Assembly: GCA_026982705.1 (NCBI GenBank)
Contig: JALSGP010000019.1
Location: forward strand, 1-64,000
Length of the DNA stretch: 64,000 nt
Direction of reading: 5' to 3'
From: Alphaproteobacteria bacterium
GTDB taxonomy: Bacteria; Pseudomonadota; Alphaproteobacteria; Geminicoccales; Geminicoccaceae
Shown here: positions 16,636 through 25,956 of the stretch, piece after piece
How the letters are laid out: every line of letters begins with the position of its first letter
Numbering within the stretch: position 1 is the first letter of the stretch
Translations under genes and position numbers: made by a program
Notes under the pieces: generated by a model
What the model saw: the letters and a program-made list of their open reading frames with translations, nothing else
Databases searched by the model: none
What the model was told of the DNA's origin: nothing

Positions 16636-17576
16636 CGTTCCCCACCTTGCCATGCGACGGCCATCCTTTCCCATTTCCCGCCCGCGGGCTCAAGAGGGGC
16701 GTGGAGCGGACCGCCGGCTGCGCCGCGATGGCCATGAGCCACGGAGACCGCCCTCTCCGGGCCCGTCGGCGGTCGGGGTCGTGCGGCGGCCGCGGTCCGA
16801 GGGCGGAATGGCGGTCGGGCGTCGGGACATCCGCGGGAAGCCCTCGCCGGACGGGCGATCCCGGTGGGCCCGGGAGCGGGATCGGATCGGGGACGGGGCG
16901 TGGCTCGGAAGGTGCGGACCGGTGTCCGGGTGGGGGGAGAGCGGAGCGCGCGGGACTGCCCCGGGCATGTCCGGAGAGGGAACGGAGACATGCCGGCTTC
17001 GCGAAGCTGCGGCCCCGATCGGCCGCACGCGGCGACGGCATCCGGACCGCGCGGGACGGCCGGAGCCCGTGCCGGCTGCACCGGCCCTCTCGCGGTTCCC
17101 TCTTCCCTCCCCCTCGGGGACGTGTCGACCGTGGCATCCCCGGGAAAGACGGCGCGCGGGCCCCTCCACGCGGATCGCCCACCTCGACCCGCGCCCTTCT
17201 CCGCCACGCCTTCCCGCGGGGGTGCCGGGATCGTCCGGATGCTCCCGGAAGCGTGGTGCTTCGTCCGGGGCCGGCCTCGCGGCCGGGAGGGACGGCGATC
17301 GCGCGGTTCGGGGGCGGGGCGGGTGTCGGTTCGTCATGTCCGATCCCGGTGGGGAGTGCGGGGAGCCCTCGCGGGTCGGGGATCCGCCGGTGAAGCCGGA
17401 CGGGGTCGTGGGCCCGGTGCGGTTCCGGCCACGGGTCGGACGGGCACGGAGCTTGTCGGACGGGTCCCGGGGCATCCGACCGCCCGGGAGGACCGTCGTT
17501 CCGTTCGAGGCCCCCGCGCCGCGCCCCTCCCGACGGGGGCTCTGGTCTCGGATCCGGGATCGGGCGCGCGCCGACG

Positions 17577-17618
17577 CCGGGACGTCGCCCGGGGCCCGGG
17601 GCCCGGGCGACGTCCCGG
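17577..17618. repeat. Perfect inverted repeat, 17-bp arms with 8-base centre
   Basis: The left arm at 17577-17593 (CCGGGACGTCGCCCGGG) is the exact reverse complement of 17602-17618. The 8-base centre GCCCGGGG itself holds a CCCGGG palindrome. It lies near the middle of the 3-kb desert with no T-run on either side, so a simple terminator is unlikely. It could be a protein-binding palindrome, a cruciform, or a chance product of extreme G+C, though 17 perfect pairs are many for chance. Confidence 0.85.
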
Positions 17619-19610
17619 GCGATGTGGGGCGGACGCGCGCGATCGGAAGGCGGCGCGGGCGGCCCGTGGGCGCCTGTGCCCTCGAGGGACCCTTCGCCGG
17701 GGTGCGATGGCGCCCTGCGGGAAGGGGGGCCGCATCGGCCGGGGCGGACGGACCGCGGGTGTCCCGTCGCGGCTGTGCGGGGGCCGCGGCTCCCGGCGCG
17801 GGAGCCGGGGACCGCGAGGCGCGGTGAGGGGAGTGTCCGACGAGCGGAGGGAAGCGCGCGATCGCCGGAGGGATCGCGACGGTCGGTGAACGCCCGGGTG
17901 GGAGGGCGACGGGGATGGGAGGCGGGACCCGGAGCCGCTGGCGGTCGCGGTCCTCGACTCCGGGGCCCTGGGAGCGCCCCCGCGTTCGATCCGGGGGCGT
18001 CGCCCCGCCGTCGCCTTCGACGGTGCCCGGCTCGGGCATCCCGGATGTCCCGGACGCGGCGTCTCCGGCCGGGCCGGTGCGACCCGTCGCGCCCGGGCCG
18101 GCCTCGTGCGTCCCGCCCGCGCAGGCGCGCGGCCGGCCTCCCGCCTCGGACCCGGCGGGCGGGCCGATGCCGATCCGCGTCCTCCGCCGCCGTCGCACCC
18201 GTCGGGTCGCGTGCCGTCGGCACGAGTCCCTCTTCGCCGCCATCGCACGGCGCTTCCGGGTTCGTTCCGTCGGCCGGGTGCCCATCGATCCCGCCCGCGA
18301 CCTCGCCGCCCCGTCATTCCGGGGGCGGGACCGGCACCGCACGGGCCGGCCCTGCCCGCATGCCGCGGATTCCGGCCCCGAAGCCCCGCGAGACAGGGCC
18401 GGAGGGACGCGGGGCGGGTGGCACCGTACGTTCCATTCCCGCACCCGGAGCCGGGGAGGTCGCGACCTCCCTCCCCCTCGCCCGAGGTCGCGATGGGACC
18501 GGCAGGGACGAGGCGTCGACGCGCCGCGTCCGGGAGCACGGTGGCGGCGCGGCAGGGACGGACCGGGATCGTCCCGGGGCGGAGCGCCGCTACCACGGCG
18601 GGCGGGGTCTCGGGCCGCCCGATCCCCCGCGGTGGCGAAGCCCCGGACCCGGGGCTCACCGGCAGGCTCGCCCCGTGCCGGGATCGGTGCGGTGGGCCCG
18701 ACGGTGGATCGCGGAGGACCGCGCGCGGCCCCGCCGTGCGTCGAACGGGAGGATCCGACGGGAGGCCCCCTGGGCGATCCCGTCCGGCCCACGGTCCGCG
18801 TCGCAAGGAGATCGCCCCGCCGGGCCGCCCGTGGCGGGGCCGCGGAGCGGGACCGTCTCCGCGGAGGGTGGCCCGTCCATGCCGCAGGGAAGGGGCACGG
18901 CGCCGGCGCCGTGGTTCCGCGCCACGGCCCGCGCGCCCTCCGATCTCCGCGAAGACCGACCCGCCGGGCCGGCTTCCCCGTCTCCCACGTTCCGCGAGTG
19001 CCCCCCGCCCGGGGCGACGGAACCGGGGGAACGATCCCGGCCCTCGGCCGCCGGCTCCTCCGGTCGCTTCCGGAGGTGGCGGTCCCGACGGTGCGACGGT
19101 GTGGTCGGCGGCAATCCCCGTGGCGCCACCGACACCGTCGGGGCCGCGGGAAGCCCGCCGGCACCACGGGCCGGAATCCGTCCCGCCGTGCGGGGCCCGA
19201 CCGATCGACCCCGCCGTGGCCGGACCCCCCGCAGCGGATCCGCCGCCCCGTCCACACCGGGGGCGCCGGAGAACCGTGAGGTGCCGAGGCCGGCCGGAGC
19301 CCGCCGGAAGCCGCGACCCGATGGGCGCGTCATGTCGCGCTCCTTCCCGCGCCCGGGCGATGGGGCCCGTGGGCACACGGTTTCCTGCCATGGCCGCACG
19401 GGAAGCGATGCCGCCGCGGATGGTGATGGCCGGAGGCGGGAGAACCTCCTCCTCCCGCCGATGAGGCGTTCGCCGCAACGCGACCCTGCGGCGTGGAGAC
19501 AACGGATCACAGGGGCGCGGGAGGCGGGTGGCCCGCGCCGGGACGGCGCGAGACGTCGCGATCGCCCCGCCAGGGGTGGAAGATCCCGCCACGCCCGCAT
19601 CGCCACGGAA

Positions 19611-19631
19611 CGCGCCGGAGGCGTCGGCGCG
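19611..19631 (-). terminator. Hairpin just after flhG, possible terminator of the flagellar operon
   Basis: CGCGCCG at 19611-19617 pairs with CGGCGCG at 19625-19631 around a 7-base loop. It begins about ten bases past the flhG stop on the minus strand. There is no T-run, so it may be a weak or Rho-aided end. Confidence 0.35.
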
Positions 19632-19641
19632 CAGGTGCGGT

Positions 19642-20406
19642 CTAGCGCGACGGGCCGGGCGGCGGTATTGGAGCCGGTTCCAGCAGGGTCGCCGCCAGCC
19701 GCTCGATGTCCTCGGCCACCACGCTCCGGGGATGACGGGCGAGAAAGGGCATCTGCACGCGGATGGCATCCGCCACCCGCGGGTCGCGTCGCACCACGCC
19801 GAGCAGGCGCGGTTCCAGTCCCAGGAAGCGCCGGCAGGCGCGGGCCAGCGCCCGGTAGGTCTCGCGTCCACCTTCGCGATCGTCGGCGAAATTGACCACC
19901 ACGCCCACCGGACGGGCGGGGTCGCAGACGACCTTGACGAAGGCATAGGCATCGGTGAGGGCGGTGGGCTCGTCGGTGGTGACCACCACCACCTCGTCGG
20001 CGGCGCGGGCGAGGATGCGGCAGGGCGGCTCGATGCCGGCGGCGAGATCCAGGAGTACCAGATCGTAGGCGGCGGCGAGTTCACGCAGGCGGCCGCCGAG
20101 GGCGGCGACCCGGGCCGGCGGCAGACCGGCGAGGAGACCGGACCCGGACCGCCCCACCACCAGATCGAGTCCGGTGGACGGGTGATGGATCACCGCCTCG
20201 GCCAGATCGATGCGGCCGTGCAGCACCTGAGCGAGATCGACGGCGGCGGCGATGCCGAGCTGGACGTCGAGATTGGCGAGGCCGAGGTCCCCGTCGAAGA
20301 CCAGACAGCGTCGTCCCCGCCGGACGAGGGCGTGGGCGAGGGTGGCGGAGAGGAAGGTCTTGCCCACGCCACCCTTGCCCGAAGCGATGGCCACCATGCG
20401 ACTCAT
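19642..20406 (-). CDS. flhG: Flagellar number regulator, MinD/ParA-type ATPase
   Basis: FlhG (FleN) is an ATPase that limits flagellar number by acting on FlhF and assembly factors. It has 254 residues. The deviant Walker A KGGVGKT is in VAIASGKGGVGKTFLSATLA near the N-terminus, followed by DGDLGLANLDVQLG, the switch region LLDLAAGIEPP and VTTDEPTALTDAYA. All are typical of FlhG. The usual N-terminal DQA-type helix that stimulates FlhF is not evident. Its ATG overlaps the flhF stop as ATGA. It is the last gene of the flagellar operon. Confidence 0.94.
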   Translation of the reverse strand: MSRMVAIASGKGGVGKTFLSATLAHALVRRGRRCLVFDGDLGLANLDVQLGIAAAVDLAQVLHGRIDLAEAVIHHPSTGLDLVVGRSGSGLLAGLPPARVAALGGRLRELAAAYDLVLLDLAAGIEPPCRILARAADEVVVVTTDEPTALTDAYAFVKVVCDPARPVGVVVNFADDREGGRETYRALARACRRFLGLEPRLLGVVRRDPRVADAIRVQMPFLARHPRSVVAEDIERLAATLLEPAPIPPPGPSR

Positions 20407-21332
20407 GCGGCAGTCTCCACGGTCTCGGGACGGGCGAGCTGGATCAGGAGGCGCGCCAGGGCGGCCGGTGTGAGGGACCGCAGCGTACGGGCGAGACGCG
20501 GACCGGTGGTCACCCCGGCGAGGGCCGGGCCCGCGGCCAGCAGGCCCACCACGCCGCCGAGCCGCCGCGCCGTGTCCAGGCGGGTGATCACCGCCCGCTC
20601 ACAGCCGAGGGCGCGGAAGTTGGCGGCGATCTCGAAGGCGTCGAGGGCGTCGTGGAGGGCGGGGAGGACCAGGACCGGCGCCAGTCCCAGCGCGTCCGCC
20701 CGTTCCACCAGCCGGGCGAGGGCCGCACCGTCGAAGGGATCGATGCCCGCCGTATCCAGCAGCACCAGCTCCGCCGGTGCCGAGGCCAGGGCATCGGGTT
20801 CCGCGAGTTCGAGGCCGAGCGGCGCCAGCAGCGCCTCGGTGCGGGCGCGGGTCCCGGCCCGCTCGCCGTCCAGCGTCGCCACACACACGCTGCGACCCTC
20901 GATCCGGGCGGCGGCGGCGAGGCGGGCGAGCAGGCTGGTCTTGCCGCCCCCGGGCTCGCCCACCAGCGCGAAACGGCCGCGGGTCAGGGCCGCCCGCGTC
21001 GCGAAGCGGCCGAGGCGGGCGAGGGCGTGGGCGAGGGCCGCTTCCGGATCGGCGAGGCCGCAGGCGCTCGCCGCCTCCAGGAGCGTGCGGCGGTGTCCGT
21101 CCAGCAGCCGATGGGCGGCGAGCACCCGCGCGAGGGCGGCCGCCACGTCCGGATCGTCGCCCTCTTCCAGCAGATGTCCGGGCGCGGGCTCGTCGAGGGC
21201 CAGCGCCGCCGTCACCCGCGCTCCCTCCGGCCCCTCCCGCGTGCCGAGGATCACCGCGTCCGGTCCCAGCACCCGCCGCATCTCGGCGAGCGCTTCCTGG
21301 ACGGTGGGGGCCTCGAACACGCGCAGCCGCAT
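20403..21332 (-). CDS. flhF: Flagellar biosynthesis GTPase FlhF (SRP-type)
   Basis: FlhF is an SRP-family GTPase that places the flagellum, usually at the pole. It has 309 residues, on the short side for the family. The start MRLRVFEAPTVQEALAEMRR is the conserved basic domain; the middle is helical; the G domain begins near residue 145 with G1 GEPGGGKTSLLARLA and continues with LLDTAGIDPFD and ITRLDTARRLGG. The G1 loop deviates from the usual GPTGVGKT but keeps GKT. The gene is three bases after flhA and overlaps flhG. With flhG it suggests a polar, number-controlled flagellum. Confidence 0.92.
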   Translation of the reverse strand: MRLRVFEAPTVQEALAEMRRVLGPDAVILGTREGPEGARVTAALALDEPAPGHLLEEGDDPDVAAALARVLAAHRLLDGHRRTLLEAASACGLADPEAALAHALARLGRFATRAALTRGRFALVGEPGGGKTSLLARLAAAARIEGRSVCVATLDGERAGTRARTEALLAPLGLELAEPDALASAPAELVLLDTAGIDPFDGAALARLVERADALGLAPVLVLPALHDALDAFEIAANFRALGCERAVITRLDTARRLGGVVGLLAAGPALAGVTTGPRLARTLRSLTPAALARLLIQLARPETVETAA

Positions 21333-21335
21333 GGC

Positions 21336-23432
21336 TCACACCTGTCCGAGCACGCGGATGCGCACGCGCGGGTGGATCTCCGCGTGGCTCAGCACCACCG
21401 TCGCCGGCCGGTAGCGCTCCACCACCGAGCGCACATAGGGTCGGATGCCCGGCGAGGTGACCAGCACCGGCAGCTCGCCGCGGGCGGCCAGCTCCTCGAA
21501 CACCTCCCGCACCCGCTCCAGGAACGCCTGCAGCCGCTCCGGCGGCATGTCGAGGACCCGTTCGTCCTCGGGGCCGGTGAGGGCTCCTTGGAAGGCCTCC
21601 TCCCATTCGGCGGAGAGGGTGACCACCGGGATGTAGCCGCCGGGGCCCCGGCAGGCGAAGCTGATCTGGCGGGCGAGGCGGGTACGCACGTGCTCGACGA
21701 TGCGGACGGGATTGCGGGTCTGCTGGACCGCCTCGCCGATGGCCTCGAGGATGGTGGGGAGATCGCGGATGGAGACCCGCTCGGCCAGCAGTCCCTGCAG
21801 CACCCGCTGGATCTCGGCGACGGTGATGCGGGCGGGGACCAGCTCGTCCACCAGCTTGCGGGTCTCCTCCGGCAGGGTGTCCAGCAGCCGGCGTGTCTCG
21901 GCGAAGCCCAGCAGTTCGGCGAGATGATCCTTGACGATCTCGGTGAGATGGGTGGTGATGACGGTGGCGGCGTCCACCACCGTATGGCCCCGTGCCAGCG
22001 CCTCGTCCCGATAACGGGGCGCCACCCAGCGGGCGGGCAGGCCGAAGGTGGGCTCGCGGGTATCCTCGCCCGGCAGATCGATGCCGTCGCCACGCGGGTT
22101 CATCACCAGCAGCATGGTCGGCCGTACCTCCCCGCGTCCCGCTTCCAGCTCCTTGATCCGCACCACGTAGGTGTCGGCGGGGAGCTGGATGTTGTCCTGA
22201 ATGCGCACGGGCGGCATGAGGAAGCCCAGCTCCACGGCGAGCTGGCGGCGGAGCGCGCGGATCTGGTCGGGCAGGCTCGCGCCCTCGCCACGGCTCGCCA
22301 GGGGCAGCAGACCGTAGCCCAGCTCCAGCCGCACCGGATCGATGGCGAGGGCCCGGGCGGGATCGTCCTCGGGCGCGGGCGCCTTTTCCTCCGCGGCCGC
22401 CTCGGCCGGTGCCGCCTCCGCGGTGGTGGCTGTCCGGCCGGCGAGCATGCGGGCCAGTCCGCCGATGACCGCGGCCAGCAGGAGGAAGGGCCAGGCGGGC
22501 AGGCCCGGCAGCAGGGCCAGCACCGCCACCAGCGCCGCCGTCACCGCCAGCGCCCGCGGGTGGCCGCCCAGCTGGCCCAGCAGCGCCTCGTCGGTGCGGC
22601 CGTCGGTGCCGCCCTTGGAGACCAGCATGCCGGCGGCGGTGGAGATCACGAGGGCCGGGATCTGGGAGACGAGACCGTCGCCGATGGTGAGGACGGAATA
22701 GGTGCGCACCGCCTCGCCCGGGTCGATCCCCATCTGCACCACCCCGATCACCAGCCCGCCCACCAGATTGATGGCGGTGATGAGGAGACCGGCGATGGCA
22801 TCGCCGCGCACGAACTTGGCGGCACCGTCCATGGCGCCGTAGAAGGCGGCCTCTTCCTCCAGCTGGCGGCGGCGGCGGCGGGCCGTCTCCTCGTCGATGA
22901 GCCCGGCGGAGAGGTCGGCATCGATGGCCATCTGCTTGCCGGGCATGGCGTCGAGGGTGAAGCGGGCGGCCACCTCGGCGATACGGCCCGAGCCCTTGGT
23001 GATCACCACGAAATTGACGATCACCAGGATGGCGAAGACGATCAGGCCGATCACCACATTGTCCTGCATCACGAAGCCGCCGAAGGCGGCGATCACCTGG
23101 CCGGCGGCGTCCGGTCCCTCGTGCCCGTTCGCGAGGATCAGGCGCGTGGAGGCGAGATTGAGGGAAAGCCGCAGCATGGTCGCCACCAGCAGCACCGTCG
23201 GGAAGGCGCTGAACTCGAGCGGGCGCGTGACGAAGAGGGTGGTCATCAGCACCAGCACCGAGAAGCCGAGGGAGACGGCCAGCAGCACGTCCAGCAGGGC
23301 CGTGGGGATGGGCAGGATCAGCACCACCAGGATGGCGACCACGCCGAGGCCGAAGAGGATGTCCCGCTGGCCGGCGCCGCGGCGCAGCCAGTCGGCGAGG
23401 CGGGGCGGGACGAGGGTGGCAGGGGTCGGCAC
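21336..23432 (-). CDS. flhA: Flagellar export apparatus membrane protein FlhA
   Basis: FlhA forms the nonameric ring of the flagellar type III export gate and docks late substrates. It has 698 residues, the usual length. The first half is membrane-embedded (eight segments, beginning DILFGLGVVAILVVLILPIP) and contains the conserved FHIPEP-type stretch GSGRIAEVAARFTLDAMPGK with QMAIDADLSAGLI. The second half is the cytosolic domain (ELGYGLLPLASRGEG to PRVRIRVLGQV). GTG 23432 has GGAGGA upstream. It follows flbD by 12 bases in the operon. Confidence 0.97.
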   Translation of the reverse strand: MPTPATLVPPRLADWLRRGAGQRDILFGLGVVAILVVLILPIPTALLDVLLAVSLGFSVLVLMTTLFVTRPLEFSAFPTVLLVATMLRLSLNLASTRLILANGHEGPDAAGQVIAAFGGFVMQDNVVIGLIVFAILVIVNFVVITKGSGRIAEVAARFTLDAMPGKQMAIDADLSAGLIDEETARRRRRQLEEEAAFYGAMDGAAKFVRGDAIAGLLITAINLVGGLVIGVVQMGIDPGEAVRTYSVLTIGDGLVSQIPALVISTAAGMLVSKGGTDGRTDEALLGQLGGHPRALAVTAALVAVLALLPGLPAWPFLLLAAVIGGLARMLAGRTATTAEAAPAEAAAEEKAPAPEDDPARALAIDPVRLELGYGLLPLASRGEGASLPDQIRALRRQLAVELGFLMPPVRIQDNIQLPADTYVVRIKELEAGRGEVRPTMLLVMNPRGDGIDLPGEDTREPTFGLPARWVAPRYRDEALARGHTVVDAATVITTHLTEIVKDHLAELLGFAETRRLLDTLPEETRKLVDELVPARITVAEIQRVLQGLLAERVSIRDLPTILEAIGEAVQQTRNPVRIVEHVRTRLARQISFACRGPGGYIPVVTLSAEWEEAFQGALTGPEDERVLDMPPERLQAFLERVREVFEELAARGELPVLVTSPGIRPYVRSVVERYRPATVVLSHAEIHPRVRIRVLGQV

Positions 23433-23444
23433 CGGTCCTCCTCC

Positions 23445-24758
23445 TCAGCCGCGCGCCGGCGGCACGGCGATGCCCTCCCGGGCGTACTGGCGCAGCTTGT
23501 TGCGCAGGGTGCGGATGGAGATGCCCAGGATCTCGGCGGCACGGGTGCGGTTGCCGTGGGTGCGCTCGAGGGTGCGGAGGATGGCCTCGCGCTCGATCTC
23601 GGCCAGCGGCCGGCAGGCGAGGGGAGCGGTGGCGGCGACGGGACTGGGCGCGGGCACCAGCTCGGCCCCATCGAGGACGATGGCCTCGGGGCCGATGGCG
23701 TCGCCGCCGGCGAGCAGCACCGCGCGGTGCATGCAGTTCTCCAACTCCCGCACATTGCCGGGCCAGTCGTGGGCCAGGAGCTTCTCCAGCGCCGCCGCAT
23801 CCGGCAGGCGTTCGGGAAGCCCGTTCACCCGTGCGTAGCGGCGGGCGAAGTGGCGGGCGAGGGCGGGGATGTCGCCGCGCCGCTCGCGGAGCGGGGGCAG
23901 CGGCAGGTGGAGGACGGCGAGGCGGAAGTAGAGGTCCTGCCGGAAACGGCCGTTCTGGACCTCGCGGGCGAGATCGCGGTTGGTGGTGGCGATGACGCGG
24001 ATGTCCACCGGGACCGGCCGGCCGCCGCCGAGCCGGTCGATCTCCCGCTCCTGCAGCGCCCGCAGCAGCTTGGCCTGCAAGCGGGGCTCCATCTCGCCGA
24101 TCTCGTCCAGGAGCAGCGTCCCGCCATGGGCCTCCTCGAACTTGCCGATGCGGCGGGCGACGGCGCCGGTGAAGGCGCCCTTCTCGTGACCGAAGAGTTC
24201 GGATTCCAGCAGGTGATCGGGGATGGCGGCACAGTTGACGCCGACGAAGGGCCCGTCGGCCCGGCGGCTGTGCCGGTGGACGAAGCGGGCGATCACCTCC
24301 TTGCCGGTGCCGCTCTCGCCGGTGATCAGTACGGCGGCCTCGGCCCGTGCGTAGGTCCGGGCCAGTTCCAGACAGCGGCGCGTGGCCGGATCCTCGGCCA
24401 CCAGTTCCTCCTCGCCGCCGGCCAGGGAATCGAGGATGGCGGCGATGAGCTCGGCGTCCGGAGGGAAGGCGAGGAAGTCGGCGGCCCCCTCGCGGATGGC
24501 CCGGGCCGCCTCGCGCGGGCCGGCGTCGATGCCGAAGGCCACCACCGGCACCAGCATCCGCTCCGCCCTCGTCGCCCGCACCAGGGCGCCCACGTCGGCG
24601 GCGAGATCGCACAGCACCAGATCCGCCCCGCGCCGGCGGAGGTGTTCGAGGGCGGCGGCGCCGTCGGCGACCCGCTCGATGCGCACGCCGCGCCGGCTCG
24701 CCAGCTCCACCGCCTCGGCCAGGTGATCGGCGCCCCGTCCCACCACCAGGATCCGCAT
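23445..24758 (-). CDS. flbD: Sigma-54-dependent flagellar transcriptional regulator FlbD
   Basis: FlbD activates sigma-54 promoters of late flagellar genes. It has 437 residues from ATG 24758, which has GGAGG 10 bases upstream. The further-upstream ATG at 24794 lies inside the candidate promoter and is rejected. Residues 1-110 form a receiver-like domain with Asp51. The AAA+ domain has Walker A GESGTGKE (147-154), the sigma-54 contact loop GAFTGA (194-199), LLLDEIGEM and the arginine finger region VRELENCMHRAV. A Fis-type helix-turn-helix closes the protein (RTRAAEILGISIRTLRNKL). Its place inside the class II operon, behind an internal CtrA-type site, fits the Caulobacter hierarchy. Confidence 0.94.
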   Translation of the reverse strand: MRILVVGRGADHLAEAVELASRRGVRIERVADGAAALEHLRRRGADLVLCDLAADVGALVRATRAERMLVPVVAFGIDAGPREAARAIREGAADFLAFPPDAELIAAILDSLAGGEEELVAEDPATRRCLELARTYARAEAAVLITGESGTGKEVIARFVHRHSRRADGPFVGVNCAAIPDHLLESELFGHEKGAFTGAVARRIGKFEEAHGGTLLLDEIGEMEPRLQAKLLRALQEREIDRLGGGRPVPVDIRVIATTNRDLAREVQNGRFRQDLYFRLAVLHLPLPPLRERRGDIPALARHFARRYARVNGLPERLPDAAALEKLLAHDWPGNVRELENCMHRAVLLAGGDAIGPEAIVLDGAELVPAPSPVAATAPLACRPLAEIEREAILRTLERTHGNRTRAAEILGISIRTLRNKLRQYAREGIAVPPARG

Positions 24759-24792
24759 GTACAGAGATCCTCCCCGTTCCGGACCGGGCCCC

Positions 24793-24824
24793 ATGCTGAC
24801 ACGCCGTGGTTGCCATCCGGTTAA
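24793..24824 (-). promoter_or_regulatory. Candidate internal CtrA-type promoter of flbD
   Basis: On the minus strand TTAA (24824-24821, containing the motA stop) is followed after 7 bases by GCAA (24813-24810). After nine more bases comes GTCAGCAT (24800-24793) at the -10 position. The fliF promoter shows GCCAGCAT at the identical distance. The second half-site and the -10 are degenerate. Transcription would start near 24786, about 28 bases before the flbD ATG. Confidence 0.45.
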
Positions 24825-25603
24825 CGGCCGGTGTCTCCGATGCCGGCCGCCGCTTCCAGACGGCCGCGCAGCAGCGCCGGCGGCTCCCGCCGGGCGAGGG
24901 CGAGGACGGTGAGCCGTTCCAGTTCGGCGAGGAGGCGGGCGCGGCCGGCCAGGGCTTCGGCCCGCCGTGCCAGCGGCAGGAGGACGGCGTGGGCCAGCAC
25001 CACACCGTAGAGGGTGGTGAGCAGGGCCACCGCCATGGCGGGACCGATGTCCGCCGGGCGTTCGAGATCGGCCAGCATCCGCACGAGACCGATCACCGTC
25101 CCCACCAGCCCCATGGCGGGCGCCGTGTCGCCGGCCCGTCGCAGCAGCGCCGCCGCCACCGCGAAGGGACGCCCGGCATGGCTCAGCTCCCGCGCCAGCA
25201 GCTCGGCGAGATCCGCATCGGAGCGGCCCTCGAGCAGGGCGGCGAGACCCCGCCGCAGCAGTCCGTGGGGCGGCAGGCGCGCGAGCTCGCCCTCGAGGGT
25301 CCGGGGATCCTCGCGACGCGCGCGCTCGGCGAAACGGACCAGCTCGGCGATGCGCGCCTCCGGCAGGCCGGTCCCGATCCCGCGCAGCAGCCGCGGCAGC
25401 CCCCGCAGGGCGGCCAGTTCGGCCACGTCGCTGCCGCTCAGGGTGACGGTGAGGGTGCCCGCCACCACCAGCAGTACGGCCCGTGGCTCCAGATAGAGGA
25501 CCGGACGCCCGCCATCGATCAGCACCGTCGCCACCACCGCGAGGGTCGCGAGGATGCCGAGGGTGGCGAGGGGCAGAGGTGTGCCGCGGCCAGCACCCGT
25601 CAT
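24821..25603 (-). CDS. motA: MotA/PomA-type flagellar motor stator protein
   Basis: This is the proton- or sodium-channel stator subunit that drives the flagellar rotor. It has 260 residues. Helices 1-2 lie near the N-terminus (LATLGILATLAVVATVLI and AVLLVVAGTLTVTL). A cytoplasmic part rich in Arg and Glu follows. Then come the conserved pore helices APAMGLVGTVIGLVRMLADL and IGPAMAVALLTTLYGVVLAH. It overlaps fliN by four bases. A MotB partner is normally next door but none is in this window, so it must be elsewhere. Confidence 0.92.
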   Translation of the reverse strand: MTGAGRGTPLPLATLGILATLAVVATVLIDGGRPVLYLEPRAVLLVVAGTLTVTLSGSDVAELAALRGLPRLLRGIGTGLPEARIAELVRFAERARREDPRTLEGELARLPPHGLLRRGLAALLEGRSDADLAELLARELSHAGRPFAVAAALLRRAGDTAPAMGLVGTVIGLVRMLADLERPADIGPAMAVALLTTLYGVVLAHAVLLPLARRAEALAGRARLLAELERLTVLALARREPPALLRGRLEAAAGIGDTGR

Positions 25604-25956
25604 CGTTCGCTCTTGACGATCTCGGTCATGGTGATGCCGAGGTGGTCGTCCACCACCAGCACCTCGCCGCGCGCCACCAGGCGGTTGTTGACGTAGATCT
25701 CCACCGGCTCACCCACCTTGCGGTCGAGCTCCACCACCGCGCCGCGGCCGAGGCGCAGGAGCTGGCCGATGGGCATCACCGCCTTGCCCAGCACCGCCGT
25801 CACCTGGACCGGGATGTCGTAGACGGCGGTGAGCCCCTCGTCGGGACCGGAGGGGCGCGGCGGCGCCGCCGCGGCCGGGGCGTCGTCGGCCGAGGGGGTG
25901 CCGTCGCCGCCTTCCGAGGCGGGCGTCGCTTCGCGGAACTCCTCCTGCTCGCTCAT
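25600..25956 (-). CDS. fliN: Flagellar motor switch protein FliN
   Basis: FliN forms the lower part of the C-ring and binds FliH. It has 118 residues. A Pro/Ala/Glu-rich leader of about 40 residues precedes one SpoA (surface presentation of antigens) domain: YDIPVQVTAVLGKAVMPIGQ, LRLGRGAVVELDRKVGEPVE, IYVNNRLVARGEVLVVDDHL and GITMTEIV. Its ATG overlaps the fliH stop and its stop overlaps the motA ATG. Confidence 0.96.
   Translation of the reverse strand: MSEQEEFREATPASEGGDGTPSADDAPAAAAPPRPSGPDEGLTAVYDIPVQVTAVLGKAVMPIGQLLRLGRGAVVELDRKVGEPVEIYVNNRLVARGEVLVVDDHLGITMTEIVKSER

Larger units (their letters stand above)
16636..19641. other. Gene desert, about 3 kb, almost free of TA dinucleotides
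   Basis: I find no gene with family motifs or normal codon use. From 16690 to 19640 a line-by-line count gives only two TA dinucleotides (near 18427 and 18591). Individual lines run from about 80 to 87 percent G+C. With TAA and TAG thus excluded, frames of 500-1000 codons lie open in parallel on both strands, all Arg/Gly/Pro/Ala-rich. Structures seen include the perfect inverted repeat at 17577-17618, a hairpin CGGCTCCC / GGGAGCCG at 17787-17807 and a palindrome GAGGTCGCGACCTC at 18456-18469. The right end abuts flhG. Confidence 0.75.

Noticed and set aside
15005-18223. A 1072-codon leftward open frame
   Set aside because: It runs through the cupin gene in another frame, reads as Arg/Pro/Gly filler without motifs, and exists because TAA and TAG are almost absent from the deserts.
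16636-19641. CRISPR array, insertion sequence or prophage in the desert
   Set aside because: I see no regularly spaced direct repeats, no transposase or integrase motifs, and no terminal inverted repeats bounding the region.
17334-20084. A 916-codon leftward open frame ending in the desert
   Set aside because: Its first third lies in a different frame over flhG, and the rest is low-complexity desert sequence. Frames of similar length are open in parallel on the other strand.
20652-24824. A 1390-codon rightward open frame
   Set aside because: It is the antisense shadow of flhF, flhA and flbD, all of which have full family motifs on the minus strand.
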